From positions 2,914,001-2,978,000 of the forward strand of contig OW818689.1 in the NCBI GenBank assembly GCA_942493325.1: a stretch of DNA of 64,000 nt. The letters are read 5' to 3'. The position numbers and the translations under genes are program-made. The stretch comes from JAAFHB01 sp942493325 (GTDB lineage: Bacteria > Bacteroidota > Bacteroidia > Bacteroidales > Prolixibacteraceae). Positions 52,453 through 61,056 of the stretch are shown piece after piece. Below the pieces are notes generated by a model. The model did no database searches. It had not been told where the DNA came from and was given only the letters and a program-made list of their open reading frames with translations. The stretch's first letter is position 1. Every line of letters starts with the position of its first letter.

Positions 52453-54336
52453 TTGCCTGATATATCAATCATAATCGTAAATTACAAAGGGTGGAAAAGA
52501 CTAAAACAATGCCTTGACTCACTTAAATTAATTACAGATAGTCGTTTTTCACACGAGGTGATTATAATTGATAATTTATCAAATGACGGACAATTTGAAG
52601 TTTTCATTGAGTTGTACCCGGCTTTTACCTTTATCGTCAACTCGGGTAACCTGGGTTTTGCAAGCGGTTGCAACCTGGGAGCTTCCAAAAGCCACGGCTC
52701 CTTTCTTTTGTTTTTAAATCCAGATACCATAATTACAGCAGACGCATTATTTAGTCTTTTTAAAGAAATTCTGTCCAGGAAAAAATTCTCAGTAATTTCA
52801 TGTGGCCTGGTCAATGAGAATGGGTATAAGGAGCGGCTGAACAGGAAATTCTTATCGGTATTCACCGTAACCGGGTGGCTACGTGCCTTCAACAGGTTAG
52901 TTCACAGACAAAAGGAAAGGTTATTTTTCCGGACTGGTGATTATTTATATCCCGACTGGGTATCAGGCTCTGTAATCATGATCAGCAGGGAAAGTTTTAA
53001 TGGATTAGGTGGATGGGACGAGGATTTCTGGATGTATTACGAGGATGTTGACTTATGTCGCCGGGCGAAACTACGAAACGGAGAAATTGTCATTCTGAAA
53101 AATACGAGTATCGAACACAATCATGGCGGGTCATCGCGGATCAACCTTAAAACCACCGCTTTAACCAAAACCGAAGTGAATATCTCCCGTCATATTTATG
53201 TTTCGAAACATGAAACAGGATGGCGGGCCATATTCATGCATTTGATTTTAATTCTGGATAACATGGTGCTTGGCCTTCCTGTTGCCATCGCAGGAACGCT
53301 CTTTTTTTTCATCAGTCGTCTGAATATAAAATCACGGGTTTATTTCAAATTAGCCAACTACTACCTCGAACGCATAAATTCGAAAACGTGGCTAAGCAAA
53401 AGATCTGTAAATTATAATCGAAAATCACCAAATATTAACCTCGTGAATGTTATTCAATCGCCGCTTTTCAGAATTATTATACCCAAATTTATCCGGAAAA
53501 AAATCGTAGCAAAGGTGTTACGGGCAAATGTTCTTAAATATTATGCCGGAGTTACTGAACCTCTTGCCGAAGATATTTCCCCGGTGCTTGATTATCTGAG
53601 TAAAAACCCGGTGGCGATTTTTCCCTATGATTTCCAGGATCAGTACCGCGCAGAAGATATTGAAGTCTTTGAGGATAAGGGTAAAGGATTACGTTACGTA
53701 ATCCTGGATGGGAAAAGACTCTATTTCAAAAGAAGATGGAGCAAAAAAAGAATCCGTAAAAATTTTAATGAGTTGAGTAAGGAACAGGATCCACGCAGTC
53801 CGCACTGTTATATCAATGATAATTTCAGGGTAGATAAGGGTGACGTAATTGTTGATATCGGGGCCGCAGAAGGAAATTTTGCCTTAACTCATATTGAAAA
53901 TGCATCACGTGTTGTTCTTTTCGAAAGCAATAAAGAGTGGCTTGAACCATTGCATGCAACATTCGAACCCTGGAAAGATAAAGTAATGATTGTCAATAAA
54001 TTTGCAGGAGATATATGCAATTCAAAATGTACAACATTAGACAGTTTTTTTCAACCTGACGAAAAAATATCTTTCCTGAAAATTGATGTGGAGGGAGCAG
54101 AATCAAGACTTTTCGATGGCTGCCAAAGAATTCTTCAGGAGCAGCGTTTCCTGAAAGTGGCCGTTTGCACTTATCATAAACCACAGGATGAAAAAGAGTT
54201 TACGCAACTTCTTACTCAGTATGGTTTCGAAACCGCGAATTCAGAAGGCTATATGCTATTTCTTACGGATAAAAAAATTAAGCCGCCGTATTTACGACGT
54301 GGATTAGTCCGCGCAATAAAAACCGGTCATGCTTAA
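52453..54336 (+). CDS. Bifunctional family 2 glycosyltransferase / FkbM methyltransferase
   Basis: The 627-residue fusion starts with a GT2 domain of rhamnosyltransferase type: I-S-I-I-I-V-N-Y-K-G (residues 4-13), L-N-P-D-T-I-I-T, and the acceptor-site motif Y-Y-E-D-V-D-L-C-R-R. A hydrophobic segment follows (about 270-295) and a linker of 100 residues or so. The C-terminal FkbM methyltransferase domain (about 455-615) has V-I-V-D-I-G-A-A-E-G-N-F and F-L-K-I-D-V-E-G-A-E. The start is TTG: the stop TAG at 52435 closes the frame upstream and no ATG or GTG intervenes. It could both attach and O-methylate a sugar on a surface glycan (inference). No other glycan genes adjoin. Confidence 0.85.
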   Translation: MPDISIIIVNYKGWKRLKQCLDSLKLITDSRFSHEVIIIDNLSNDGQFEVFIELYPAFTFIVNSGNLGFASGCNLGASKSHGSFLLFLNPDTIITADALFSLFKEILSRKKFSVISCGLVNENGYKERLNRKFLSVFTVTGWLRAFNRLVHRQKERLFFRTGDYLYPDWVSGSVIMISRESFNGLGGWDEDFWMYYEDVDLCRRAKLRNGEIVILKNTSIEHNHGGSSRINLKTTALTKTEVNISRHIYVSKHETGWRAIFMHLILILDNMVLGLPVAIAGTLFFFISRLNIKSRVYFKLANYYLERINSKTWLSKRSVNYNRKSPNINLVNVIQSPLFRIIIPKFIRKKIVAKVLRANVLKYYAGVTEPLAEDISPVLDYLSKNPVAIFPYDFQDQYRAEDIEVFEDKGKGLRYVILDGKRLYFKRRWSKKRIRKNFNELSKEQDPRSPHCYINDNFRVDKGDVIVDIGAAEGNFALTHIENASRVVLFESNKEWLEPLHATFEPWKDKVMIVNKFAGDICNSKCTTLDSFFQPDEKISFLKIDVEGAESRLFDGCQRILQEQRFLKVAVCTYHKPQDEKEFTQLLTQYGFETANSEGYMLFLTDKKIKPPYLRRGLVRAIKTGHA

Positions 54337-54353
54337 TCTGATAAACAATATAT

Positions 54354-54389
54354 AAAAGAGGCAAGCAATCTTAATTGCTTGCCTCTTTT
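54354..54389. terminator. Bidirectional terminator overlapping the guaB 3' end
   Basis: A perfect 16-bp stem (aaaagaggcaagcaat / attgcttgcctctttt) has a 4-base loop. The guaB stop codon (54371-54373) lies in the loop and the last codons of guaB form one arm. It also serves the GT-FkbM gene from the other side. Confidence 0.88.
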
Positions 54390-55867
54390 AAGATCACGTC
54401 GTGGGCACCACCTTCGATGATACTGGTAGAAGACACGAGTGTAATTTTAGCTTTTTCGTGTAATTCAGGAATAGAAATTACTCCACAACTGCACATGGTT
54501 GATTTAATTTTTCCAATGGTCACATCCAGGTTATCTTTCAATTTACCGGCATAGGGTACATAACTGTCGATACCCTCTTCAAATTTAAGCGATTCGTTGC
54601 CACCCATATCATAACGCTGCCAGTTCCGGGCCCGGTTCGATCCTTCGCCCCAGTACTCTTTCACATAGCTATTGCCAATCTTCATCTTTTTTGTCGGACT
54701 CTCATCAAAACGGGCAAAATACCGTCCCATCATCAGAAAATCGACCCCCATTGACAGGGCAAGGACCATATGATAATCGTGAACAATCCCACCATCGCTG
54801 CAAAGCGGAATATAAATACCCGTTTCTTCGTAATATTCTTTGCGAGCCTGTGAGACTTCAATCAGTGCTGTTGCCTGTCCTCTTCCTATTCCCTTTTGTT
54901 CACGGGTGATACATATCGAACCTCCGCCTATACCAACCTTGATGAAATCAGCTCCTGCTTTAACGAGGTAATGAAATCCATCAGCGTCGACTATATTACC
55001 GGCACCTACTTTTGTCTGCTCGCCAAAATTCTCCTTAATATACCGGATTGTTTCAGCCTGCCATTCTGAAAATCCATCAGAAGAATCGATGCATAGAACA
55101 TCGGCTCCGGCATTTAGAAGTGCGGGAACACGTTCCTTGTAATCGCGCGAGTTAATTCCGGCGCCCACACAAAGTTTCTTGTTGTTGTCCGACAATTCGT
55201 TTAAATTATCCTGGTGGTCATCGTAGTCCTTTCGGAAGACAAAGTATTGCAAATGTTGTTGGTCATCAATTATGGGAAGGCAATTCAGTTTATTCTCCCA
55301 CACGATGTCGTTAGCGGTGTTAAGAGAGATGCCCTGTTTGCCAACGATAAGTTTGGCGTATGGCGTCATAAACGATTTTACCGGCTTGTCAGGGCTATCT
55401 ATCGAGACCCTGTAATCGCGGCTGGTCACCAACCCCAACAATTTCCCGTTAGGACTTCCATCTTCGGTAATACCGATTGTCGAGTGACCAGTTCTGTTCA
55501 CCATTTGAATCACATCGGACAAACAATTATCGGGGGTGAGATTTGAATCACTTACAACAAATCCTGCTTTAAATTTCTTAACACGCTGAACCATATCAAC
55601 CTGGCTATCAATAGACTGCGATCCAAAAATAAACGATAAACCACCGTTTCGAGCAAGGGCAATGGCAAGATTATGGTCTGATACCGACTGCATTATCGCC
55701 GATACCATTGGGATATTGAGCTCAATATCCGATTTCCCGCCTTTCACAAATTTAACTAGGGGTACTTTTAACGAGACATTCGCAGGAAAACAATCTTTTG
55801 TTGTCAGCCCCGGAATGAGGAGATACTCACTAAATGTCCGGGATACATCATTAAAGTATTGTGCCAT
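54371..55867 (-). CDS. guaB: Inosine-5'-monophosphate dehydrogenase
   Basis: IMPDH oxidises IMP to XMP with NAD+, the committed step to GMP. The 498 residues form the (beta/alpha)8 barrel with a CBS pair inserted at about residues 100-220 (S-T-I-G-I-T-E-D-G-S, then L-G-L-V-T-S-R-D-Y-R and L-P-I-I-D). The catalytic loop is G-I-G-G-G-S-I-C-I-T-R-E with the active-site cysteine. Before it come D-V-L-C-I-D-S-S-D-G and G-A-G-N-I-V-D-A. Y-D-M-G-G-N-E-S marks the flap region. A promoter lies 61 bp upstream and a terminator at its end, so it is a single-gene unit. Confidence 0.95.
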   Translation of the reverse strand: MAQYFNDVSRTFSEYLLIPGLTTKDCFPANVSLKVPLVKFVKGGKSDIELNIPMVSAIMQSVSDHNLAIALARNGGLSFIFGSQSIDSQVDMVQRVKKFKAGFVVSDSNLTPDNCLSDVIQMVNRTGHSTIGITEDGSPNGKLLGLVTSRDYRVSIDSPDKPVKSFMTPYAKLIVGKQGISLNTANDIVWENKLNCLPIIDDQQHLQYFVFRKDYDDHQDNLNELSDNNKKLCVGAGINSRDYKERVPALLNAGADVLCIDSSDGFSEWQAETIRYIKENFGEQTKVGAGNIVDADGFHYLVKAGADFIKVGIGGGSICITREQKGIGRGQATALIEVSQARKEYYEETGIYIPLCSDGGIVHDYHMVLALSMGVDFLMMGRYFARFDESPTKKMKIGNSYVKEYWGEGSNRARNWQRYDMGGNESLKFEEGIDSYVPYAGKLKDNLDVTIGKIKSTMCSCGVISIPELHEKAKITLVSSTSIIEGGAHDVILKEASN

Positions 55868-55928
55868 AAGATTATTTATAAAGATGATTGTACTTTATCG
55901 CAGAAAAACCTGCATTAAGAAAATTTTG

Positions 55929-55960
55929 CAAAAGTAACGAACCTGGATAACTTATTCAAG
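55929..55960 (-). promoter_or_regulatory. guaB promoter
   Basis: On the minus strand, CTTG (55957-55960) is followed after 20 bp by TACTTTTG (55929-55936). The -7 element is an exact TAnnTTTG and the -33 differs by one base. Confidence 0.65.
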
Positions 55961-56022
55961 TAGAATAGCGATTAATATTCAGTATTCGCAACTTCTTACC
56001 AGCAGTTGAGTTTGACAGCAAA

Positions 56023-56469
56023 CTACAATTTGACCGCAAGGAGATCTTTACCGAGTTGATGCAAGGCTGCCTCGATTTGTTTTCTGTTTTTAATTCCAGG
56101 TTTCTTTTCATTGCATATGTAACTTGCAAGAAGACTGCGATTTATTTTCACTTGTTCAGCAAACCGTGTGATATTTATTGCCGGAAATTGACTGAATACG
56201 CGCGACACCACGTTTTGCTGTTTTTCTATTTCATCCTTGTTGTAGGTGTAAAAACCTTCGAGACTTAAGTCTTCGTCTAATTTGGGCCAATGAATAGAAT
56301 CACCGCAACTGCCTAATTTATATTCTTCACGCTGTTCAGGGGTTGCATTCCATAGCCGATCAAACCAACGTAACGGATGGCTTTTTTGTGATCCGTCATT
56401 TGTCAGGATATAGATGTTTTCAGCATCGAACCACACTTTTTCTATTCTCAAATTACTCTGCTTTTCCAT
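56023..56469 (-). CDS. DUF2442 protein with C-terminal HTH, antitoxin-like
   Basis: The 148-residue product has an N-terminal DUF2442-type domain (residues 8-70): I-E-K-V-W-F-D-A-E-N-I-Y-I, then H-P-L-R-W-F-D-R-L, and H-W-P-K-L-D-E-D-L-S near its end. After a linker, residues 95-145 look like an XRE-type helix-turn-helix (I-T-R-F-A-E-Q-V-K-I-N-R-S-L-L-A-S-Y). It overlaps the DUF4160 gene by 17 bp. Small DUF4160/DUF2442 pairs are widely treated as toxin-antitoxin-like; the HTH suggests this member also represses its own promoter. No activity has been shown for this pair. Confidence 0.8.
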   Translation of the reverse strand: MEKQSNLRIEKVWFDAENIYILTNDGSQKSHPLRWFDRLWNATPEQREEYKLGSCGDSIHWPKLDEDLSLEGFYTYNKDEIEKQQNVVSRVFSQFPAINITRFAEQVKINRSLLASYICNEKKPGIKNRKQIEAALHQLGKDLLAVKL

Positions 56470-56695
56470 GAAATACCTCCCATGCTTTAATAATTATTGC
56501 TTCATTTTCTTCAATTATAGACTCTGCAAGTTTTATGTCCGACTGCTTCAATCCTTTGTTGAATACAAGCTTTATTTTAGGTGATATATTAAACTTCGCT
56601 CTTCCATCTGCATTCTGCACGTGAATATGAATAGGCAAATGTTCATTTGCAAAAAAGAAAAAACGCAATCCAAACATTCTGAAAACTTCAGGCAT
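56453..56695 (-). CDS. DUF4160 domain protein, toxin-like
   Basis: The 80-residue product matches the DUF4160 pattern: P-E-V-F-R-M-F-G-L-R-F-F-F-F-A-N-E-H, P-I-H-I-H-V and G-R-A-K-F. The domain is small and its biochemical role is not established. It is the first gene of a two-gene unit with the DUF2442-HTH gene, in the order expected for a toxin-first module. Upstream lie a -7 element and a palindrome that could bind the partner's HTH. Confidence 0.82.
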   Translation of the reverse strand: MPEVFRMFGLRFFFFANEHLPIHIHVQNADGRAKFNISPKIKLVFNKGLKQSDIKLAESIIEENEAIIIKAWEVFHGKAE

Positions 56696-56720
56696 CGTAC
56701 CTCGATTTGCTATTGCACTG

Positions 56721-56744
56721 CAAAAATAGCAACAAATTTGTTAC
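56721..56744 (-). promoter_or_regulatory. Promoter and palindromic operator candidate for the DUF4160/DUF2442 unit
   Basis: On the minus strand TATTTTTG (56721-56728) fits the -7 consensus. Directly upstream lies GCAACAAATTTGTTAC (56729-56744 as read on the + strand), whose central 12 bases AACAAATTTGTT are a perfect palindrome. A protein bound there would cover the -7/-33 spacer. The gene start is 25 bp downstream. Confidence 0.55.
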
Positions 56745-56853
56745 CTTATATGGAATTTTCCCACTTTTTTTACTTCACTAAACTTAAGGTGGATCTTTCT
56801 TTAGAAGCACTGCTCGGGTAATTCGTCCTGATTTTTGTTTACAGATTCAGAAA

Positions 56854-56928
56854 TGACCGGGTGACTGCAATTCAAAATTGAGCAAAACTAACGGGCCACT
56901 TTTCTTTTCTTAAAAAGTCACCCGGTCA
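56854..56928. repeat. 13-bp perfect inverted repeat in the gap beside the DUF4160 gene
   Basis: TGACCGGGTGACT (56854-56866) and AGTCACCCGGTCA (56916-56928) are exact inverted copies separated by 49 bp. The gap 56696-57087 contains no gene; it holds this repeat, the operator above and the oadB terminator. It could be a remnant of a small mobile or interspersed element. Confidence 0.6.
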
Positions 56929-57032
56929 CTTAACTCGTCTATTCTTAACACGGCCGCTCATCCTGTCACTTCCGGCCTCCGGGTCAGGTTAGCAATACAA
57001 ATAACTCATTCCACATCATTTTTATGCAAAGA

Positions 57033-57064
57033 AAAGACGCCCTTCGTTTCTGAAGAGCGTCTTT
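57033..57064 (-). terminator. Terminator after the decarboxylase beta-subunit gene
   Basis: An aaagacgcccttc / gaagagcgtcttt stem pairs at 12 of 13 positions with a 6-base loop, just past the gene's stop on the minus strand. Confidence 0.75.
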
Positions 57065-57087
57065 AAAATATGTAAAAATTGTTATCC

Positions 57088-58299
57088 CTATTGAAGGAAT
57101 GAAATCAGGACACCGGCAGCAACTGCCGAACCAATCACACCTGAAATATTGCTTGACATGCAGTACTGTAAAATGTGATTCGATGAATCGAGTTTCAATG
57201 CGATATCGTTGGCAACACGCGAAGCCATCGGAACTGCGCTTAGCCCGGTAGCACCACATAACGGATTAATCTTCTTTTTAACCAGGAGGTTGGTGACTTT
57301 TACCCCCATGATTCCTCCGAAAATGGAAACCGCAAAAGCCAGGAATCCACCGATAACAATCATAATGGTTTTAAAATCAAGAAAAACTTCAGCTGTCATT
57401 GTAGCCCCAACTGTCAATCCCAGGAAGATGGTAGCGGTGTTCAGGATCGAACCCGTGGCAGCTTCGCTCAGACGCGCCACATCGACACCAATTTCCTTTA
57501 TCAGGTTTCCAAAAAGAAGCATACCTAAAAGTGGAACTGCTGAGGGTACAAAAACTGAAATTACGATACCAAGTACGATCGGGAATGCAATTTTTACCGC
57601 CTTAAGATTTTTAATTTTTAATTTGGGAGGATATAGTTTATCCATTTCCTTCATATTAATTAAAAGTTCTTTCTTAGAGCATGTCAGCCGAACTACAAGC
57701 GGAATTATTACCGGCACCAGTGCCATGTACGAATAGGCAGCAATTGCAATGGGGCCCAACAGATGCGGAGCCAGTTTTATGGTTGTATAAATGGCTGTCG
57801 GGCCATCGGCTCCACCAATTATCCCAAGCGACGCCGCTTCTTTTGGCGTAAATCCCAGTGCAATAGCAACTATCAGGATTATGAATATTCCTAATTGTGC
57901 AGCGGCACCAAAGTAAGCAATTCTAAGATTGCGCAACATCGGGCCAAAATCGGTCAAGGCCCCTATTCCCATAAAGATGATCGGCGGTAAAAATCCGGTT
58001 TTGATCAGCGCATAATACAGAAAATTCATAATTCCATGATCATGAGCGATCTCCAACAGATTTTTTGTATGGCCCCCTTCCAGATTAATCAGATCAGCAG
58101 ACACAACGCCCATACCACCACCCGGAAGATTGGCCAATATGACACCAAATGCAATCGGAACAAGCAACAAAGGTTCGTATTTCTTATGAATTCCTAAATA
58201 CAAAAGAAACGACCCGATTCCCAACATTAATAAATAACCAGGATTGTTGAAGATATCCTGGAAAGCTGTCATTTTATACAGATTCTCTAATATACCCAT
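57088..58299 (-). CDS. oadB: Sodium-translocating decarboxylase beta subunit
   Basis: This 403-residue integral membrane protein belongs to the family of OadB, MmdB and GcdB. It decarboxylates carboxybiotin and couples this to Na+ export. Family hallmarks are G-I-H-K-K-Y-E-P-L-L-L-V-P-I-A-F-G, L-P-P-I-I-F-M-G-I-G-A-L-T-D-F-G-P, L-G-I-I-G-G-A-D-G-P-T-A-I and N-T-A-T-I-F-L-G-L-T-V-G. Helices fill most of the length. It is the only beta subunit in the window. It lies 13 bp behind the alpha-type gene, in one operon with the alpha and gamma genes. Confidence 0.95.
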   Translation of the reverse strand: MGILENLYKMTAFQDIFNNPGYLLMLGIGSFLLYLGIHKKYEPLLLVPIAFGVILANLPGGGMGVVSADLINLEGGHTKNLLEIAHDHGIMNFLYYALIKTGFLPPIIFMGIGALTDFGPMLRNLRIAYFGAAAQLGIFIILIVAIALGFTPKEAASLGIIGGADGPTAIYTTIKLAPHLLGPIAIAAYSYMALVPVIIPLVVRLTCSKKELLINMKEMDKLYPPKLKIKNLKAVKIAFPIVLGIVISVFVPSAVPLLGMLLFGNLIKEIGVDVARLSEAATGSILNTATIFLGLTVGATMTAEVFLDFKTIMIVIGGFLAFAVSIFGGIMGVKVTNLLVKKKINPLCGATGLSAVPMASRVANDIALKLDSSNHILQYCMSSNISGVIGSAVAAGVLISFLQ

Positions 58300-58312
58300 G
58301 TCTTCAGTTTGG

Positions 58313-60211
58313 CTATTTGATTTTAACTAAAACGTCGTCTTCTTCAATATCAACTCCTGAAGTCTTATGGATTTCCACAATAACACCTGCCACATGAGAA
58401 CGGATAGCATTGTATGTTTTCATTGCTTCAATGTAGCCGATCAGGTCTCCAACTTTAATTGTATCACCAACTTTTATTGCAACTTCGGAACTTTCCTTGG
58501 TCAGATAAAATTTACCTTCGAGAGGTGCCATGATTATTTTGAGTGGTCCCTTAGATTCCTGTGCTGAAACAGCAGGAGTTGCCTCTGGCACAAGTTCGGA
58601 AGAATATCCATTTTCACCATATTCGACGGACACCTTGAAACGTTCACCTTCCACTTCAATAAACATTGTGGATGGTTTTAAATCGGCCACAGAATTTACG
58701 GGTTCACCCGGACTTGTTACAGCAGTTCCGGCATTAAGACCACCCCCTTCGAGACGACGTTTTGCCAAATCCTCTTCAAATGCTTTTTTAGCTGCACCCG
58801 ATTTATAGGCGCGGTATTCCTGAGGATGCATGGCCAGTTCCAGTAATTCTTCGTTATCCTTACCATATTCCCAACCTTTTTCATCCATTTCCTTGCGGAA
58901 AGTATCAAGCGCATCAGGATAAAGATCCTGTGGAACACCGTGATAAAATTCCTTCCCGGCTTCCTCAGCCAGTTTTACAATAACGGGATCCAGTTCTCCG
59001 GGAAGTCTGCCACCTTTACCCAGCAACATATCCCAGATATTGTCAGCAATCATGCTCCAGCGTTCTTCGCCTTTTTCAATCTGCATTACATTCATAAGTG
59101 CCAGATTTTTTACATACTGGCTATATGGAGTTACCAGTGGAGGATATCCCAGCATTGGCCAGATGTGCTCAACTTCGTTGAATAGTTTAATCAGCAGGTC
59201 ATCCTGTGTTAACAGTGGTTTATCGCGTTTTGCCATCCACTTGTTCAGGCTCGAGAGATTATTTTCGAGATCAGCCATCAGCGAACCCATCATACCCCCC
59301 GGTAATCCCGGACCAATAAGCATTGAATTCATGTATCTGTTCTTGGGATCGATATAATATCCCAGGAAATCATCCATAAATTCCTGAGTCAACGAGCGGA
59401 CTTTCATGTAGGCATCCATATTAATGGCAGGTACATCAAATCCGTCATCTTCAAGCATAGCATGAACGGCCAGCAGATCGACATGTCCTGTTCCCCACGA
59501 AAGTGGTTCCATTGCCACATCAATATAATCAACACCATCACGGGCCACTTCAAGAATTGTAGCCATCGCAAACCCCGGACCTGAATGGGAATGATATTCA
59601 AGCGGAATATCAGGATGCATAGCCTTGATTCCTTTGACAATTTTGCCCAACCATGCCGGACGTGCGATACCGGCCATATCTTTAAGGCATATTTCATCAG
59701 CGCCACCTTTAATCAATTCATCAGCCAAATGAATAAAGCTTTTTGCGGTATGAACTTTTGAATAGGTTAAACTGAGAGTTGCCTGAGCAACCATTCCGGC
59801 TTCTTTGGCATATCTTACTGAATCCAGAATATTTCGCGGATCATTTAAACCGCAGAATGAACGGGCAATATCTGTTCCCTGCTTTTTCTTTACGTCGAAC
59901 ATCAATTTTCGCACATCGGCAGGCACCGGGCTCATCCTTATGCCGTTAAGTGCACGTTCCAGCATATGTGTCTGGATTCCGGCCTCATGGAATGGTTTTG
60001 TCCATTCACGAACTGCTTTGTTGGGATTTTCTCCGAAAAGCAAATTAATTTGCTCAAAGCCACCACCATTGGTTTCTACACGTGCAAAACAACCCATGTC
60101 CACAATATGCGGAGCTACCTTAACTAATTGATCAACTCGTGGTACGTACTTACCCGAAGATTGCCACATATCACGATAAACCAATGAGAATTTAATCTTT
60201 CTTCCACTCAT
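58313..60211 (-). CDS. oadA: Oxaloacetate decarboxylase alpha-type carboxyltransferase with C-terminal biotinyl domain
   Basis: The 632-residue product has a DRE-TIM carboxyltransferase barrel (residues 5-300), a PYC/OADA conserved domain (about 310-470) and a C-terminal biotinyl domain (565-632). The barrel starts Y-R-D-M-W-Q-S-S where the family usually has R-D-x-H-Q-S. The metal-site strand is E-Y-H-S-H-S-G-P-G rather than H-x-H-D-T-S-G, keeping both histidines; K-D-M-A-G is intact. The biotin motif is E-A-M-K-T-Y-N, with threonine after the lysine in place of the usual methionine. The likely substrate is oxaloacetate or pyruvate, but these divergences leave it open. It works with the beta and gamma subunits flanking it. 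Confidence 0.88.
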   Translation of the reverse strand: MSGRKIKFSLVYRDMWQSSGKYVPRVDQLVKVAPHIVDMGCFARVETNGGGFEQINLLFGENPNKAVREWTKPFHEAGIQTHMLERALNGIRMSPVPADVRKLMFDVKKKQGTDIARSFCGLNDPRNILDSVRYAKEAGMVAQATLSLTYSKVHTAKSFIHLADELIKGGADEICLKDMAGIARPAWLGKIVKGIKAMHPDIPLEYHSHSGPGFAMATILEVARDGVDYIDVAMEPLSWGTGHVDLLAVHAMLEDDGFDVPAINMDAYMKVRSLTQEFMDDFLGYYIDPKNRYMNSMLIGPGLPGGMMGSLMADLENNLSSLNKWMAKRDKPLLTQDDLLIKLFNEVEHIWPMLGYPPLVTPYSQYVKNLALMNVMQIEKGEERWSMIADNIWDMLLGKGGRLPGELDPVIVKLAEEAGKEFYHGVPQDLYPDALDTFRKEMDEKGWEYGKDNEELLELAMHPQEYRAYKSGAAKKAFEEDLAKRRLEGGGLNAGTAVTSPGEPVNSVADLKPSTMFIEVEGERFKVSVEYGENGYSSELVPEATPAVSAQESKGPLKIIMAPLEGKFYLTKESSEVAIKVGDTIKVGDLIGYIEAMKTYNAIRSHVAGVIVEIHKTSGVDIEEDDVLVKIK

Positions 60212-60281
60212 AAGTTAATATTCTATTTTACAATTATATATATTTAATCAAACTACAGTATATATTTAACACTACTGCTAA

Positions 60282-60542
60282 TTATAATTTTTCAACTTTG
60301 ATTACGCGGCCGGTATTGTTTGTTACAACATTCACGGCAGAAACGATAGCCGCAACTTTCCGCGGATGAATTTCTGCTTTTGCAGCATCACCCATTTGAG
60401 CAGATACTTTTTTAATTTCAGGTATAAACCGATTTACAAACTTGATTATTAAGTTACCCAATATGACAACTAACGATAAAATAAGAAATACTGTTACCAT
60501 TCCGACCCCCAAAAGTTCGAAAGCGACTCCCATATCATTCAT
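60282..60542 (-). CDS. oadG: Sodium pump decarboxylase gamma subunit
   Basis: The 86-residue protein has one transmembrane helix (residues 8-32, G-V-G-M-V-T-V-F-L-I-L-S-L-V-V) and a short charged tail ending in an A-A-I-V-S-A-V-N segment typical of OadG/MmdD. The gamma subunit holds the alpha and beta subunits together at the membrane. It is the first gene of the gamma-alpha-beta unit, with 70 bp to the alpha gene. The 5' gap beyond it (60543-60780) is AT-rich, with a possible TAACATTG -7-like element. Confidence 0.9.
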   Translation of the reverse strand: MNDMGVAFELLGVGMVTVFLILSLVVILGNLIIKFVNRFIPEIKKVSAQMGDAAKAEIHPRKVAAIVSAVNVVTNNTGRVIKVEKL

Positions 60543-60979
60543 GATTATTTGATTTTAAGTTTAAACAAAAAAGACATTTCCCAATTTAATTAATTTGGTC
60601 GCAATGTTACGATTATATTACCGAATTTTAATATAATACTGTAAAATTCTTAACAATTATCAATTAATTAACATTTATTCTAGCGGTTTAAAATATATTA
60701 CTTAGATGTTCTAATGTTTTATATTTTACAGGAAAGCCTGATTAGTTTTTAATGCATTCAAAATAGGAAACTGATCATTAGTGAACATCCAATTAATTTC
60801 CATCAATGACAATGAGATTTTAAAACAGGTTGAAGATCATATTAATATAATAGCCGGGGAGATAATTTATGAAAGGAGATGTTTCGTGAAAACATCGCAA
60901 TCTGCCGGCTGCAACTTTCAAAAATTGCTCTTCGAAAAGCCGCTTCAAGGGATGCAACCACTTGAAGGGCTAGCGTACG

Positions 60980-61016
60980 ATCCGTGTAATCCGCAACAAT
61001 CCGCGTAATCCGTTTT
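60980..61016. repeat. Short ATCCGNGTA-type repeat cluster
   Basis: The stretch reads ATCCGTGTA, ATCCGCAACA, ATCCGCGTA, ATCCGTTTT: four imperfect copies of a 9-10 bp motif just before the rRNA terminator. Confidence 0.6.
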
Positions 61017-61025
61017 AACACAAAA

Positions 61026-61056
61026 AACCCCGGACTCAGTTAAGAATCCGGGGTTA
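61026..61056 (-). terminator. rRNA operon terminator
   Basis: An aaccccggactc / gaatccggggtt hairpin is followed on the minus strand by TTTTTTG. It lies just past the 5S rRNA. Confidence 0.85.

Noticed and set aside
60781..61008. 75-codon frame from GTG
   Set aside because: It has no motif, ends in repeats beside the rRNA terminator, and has no recognisable homolog.
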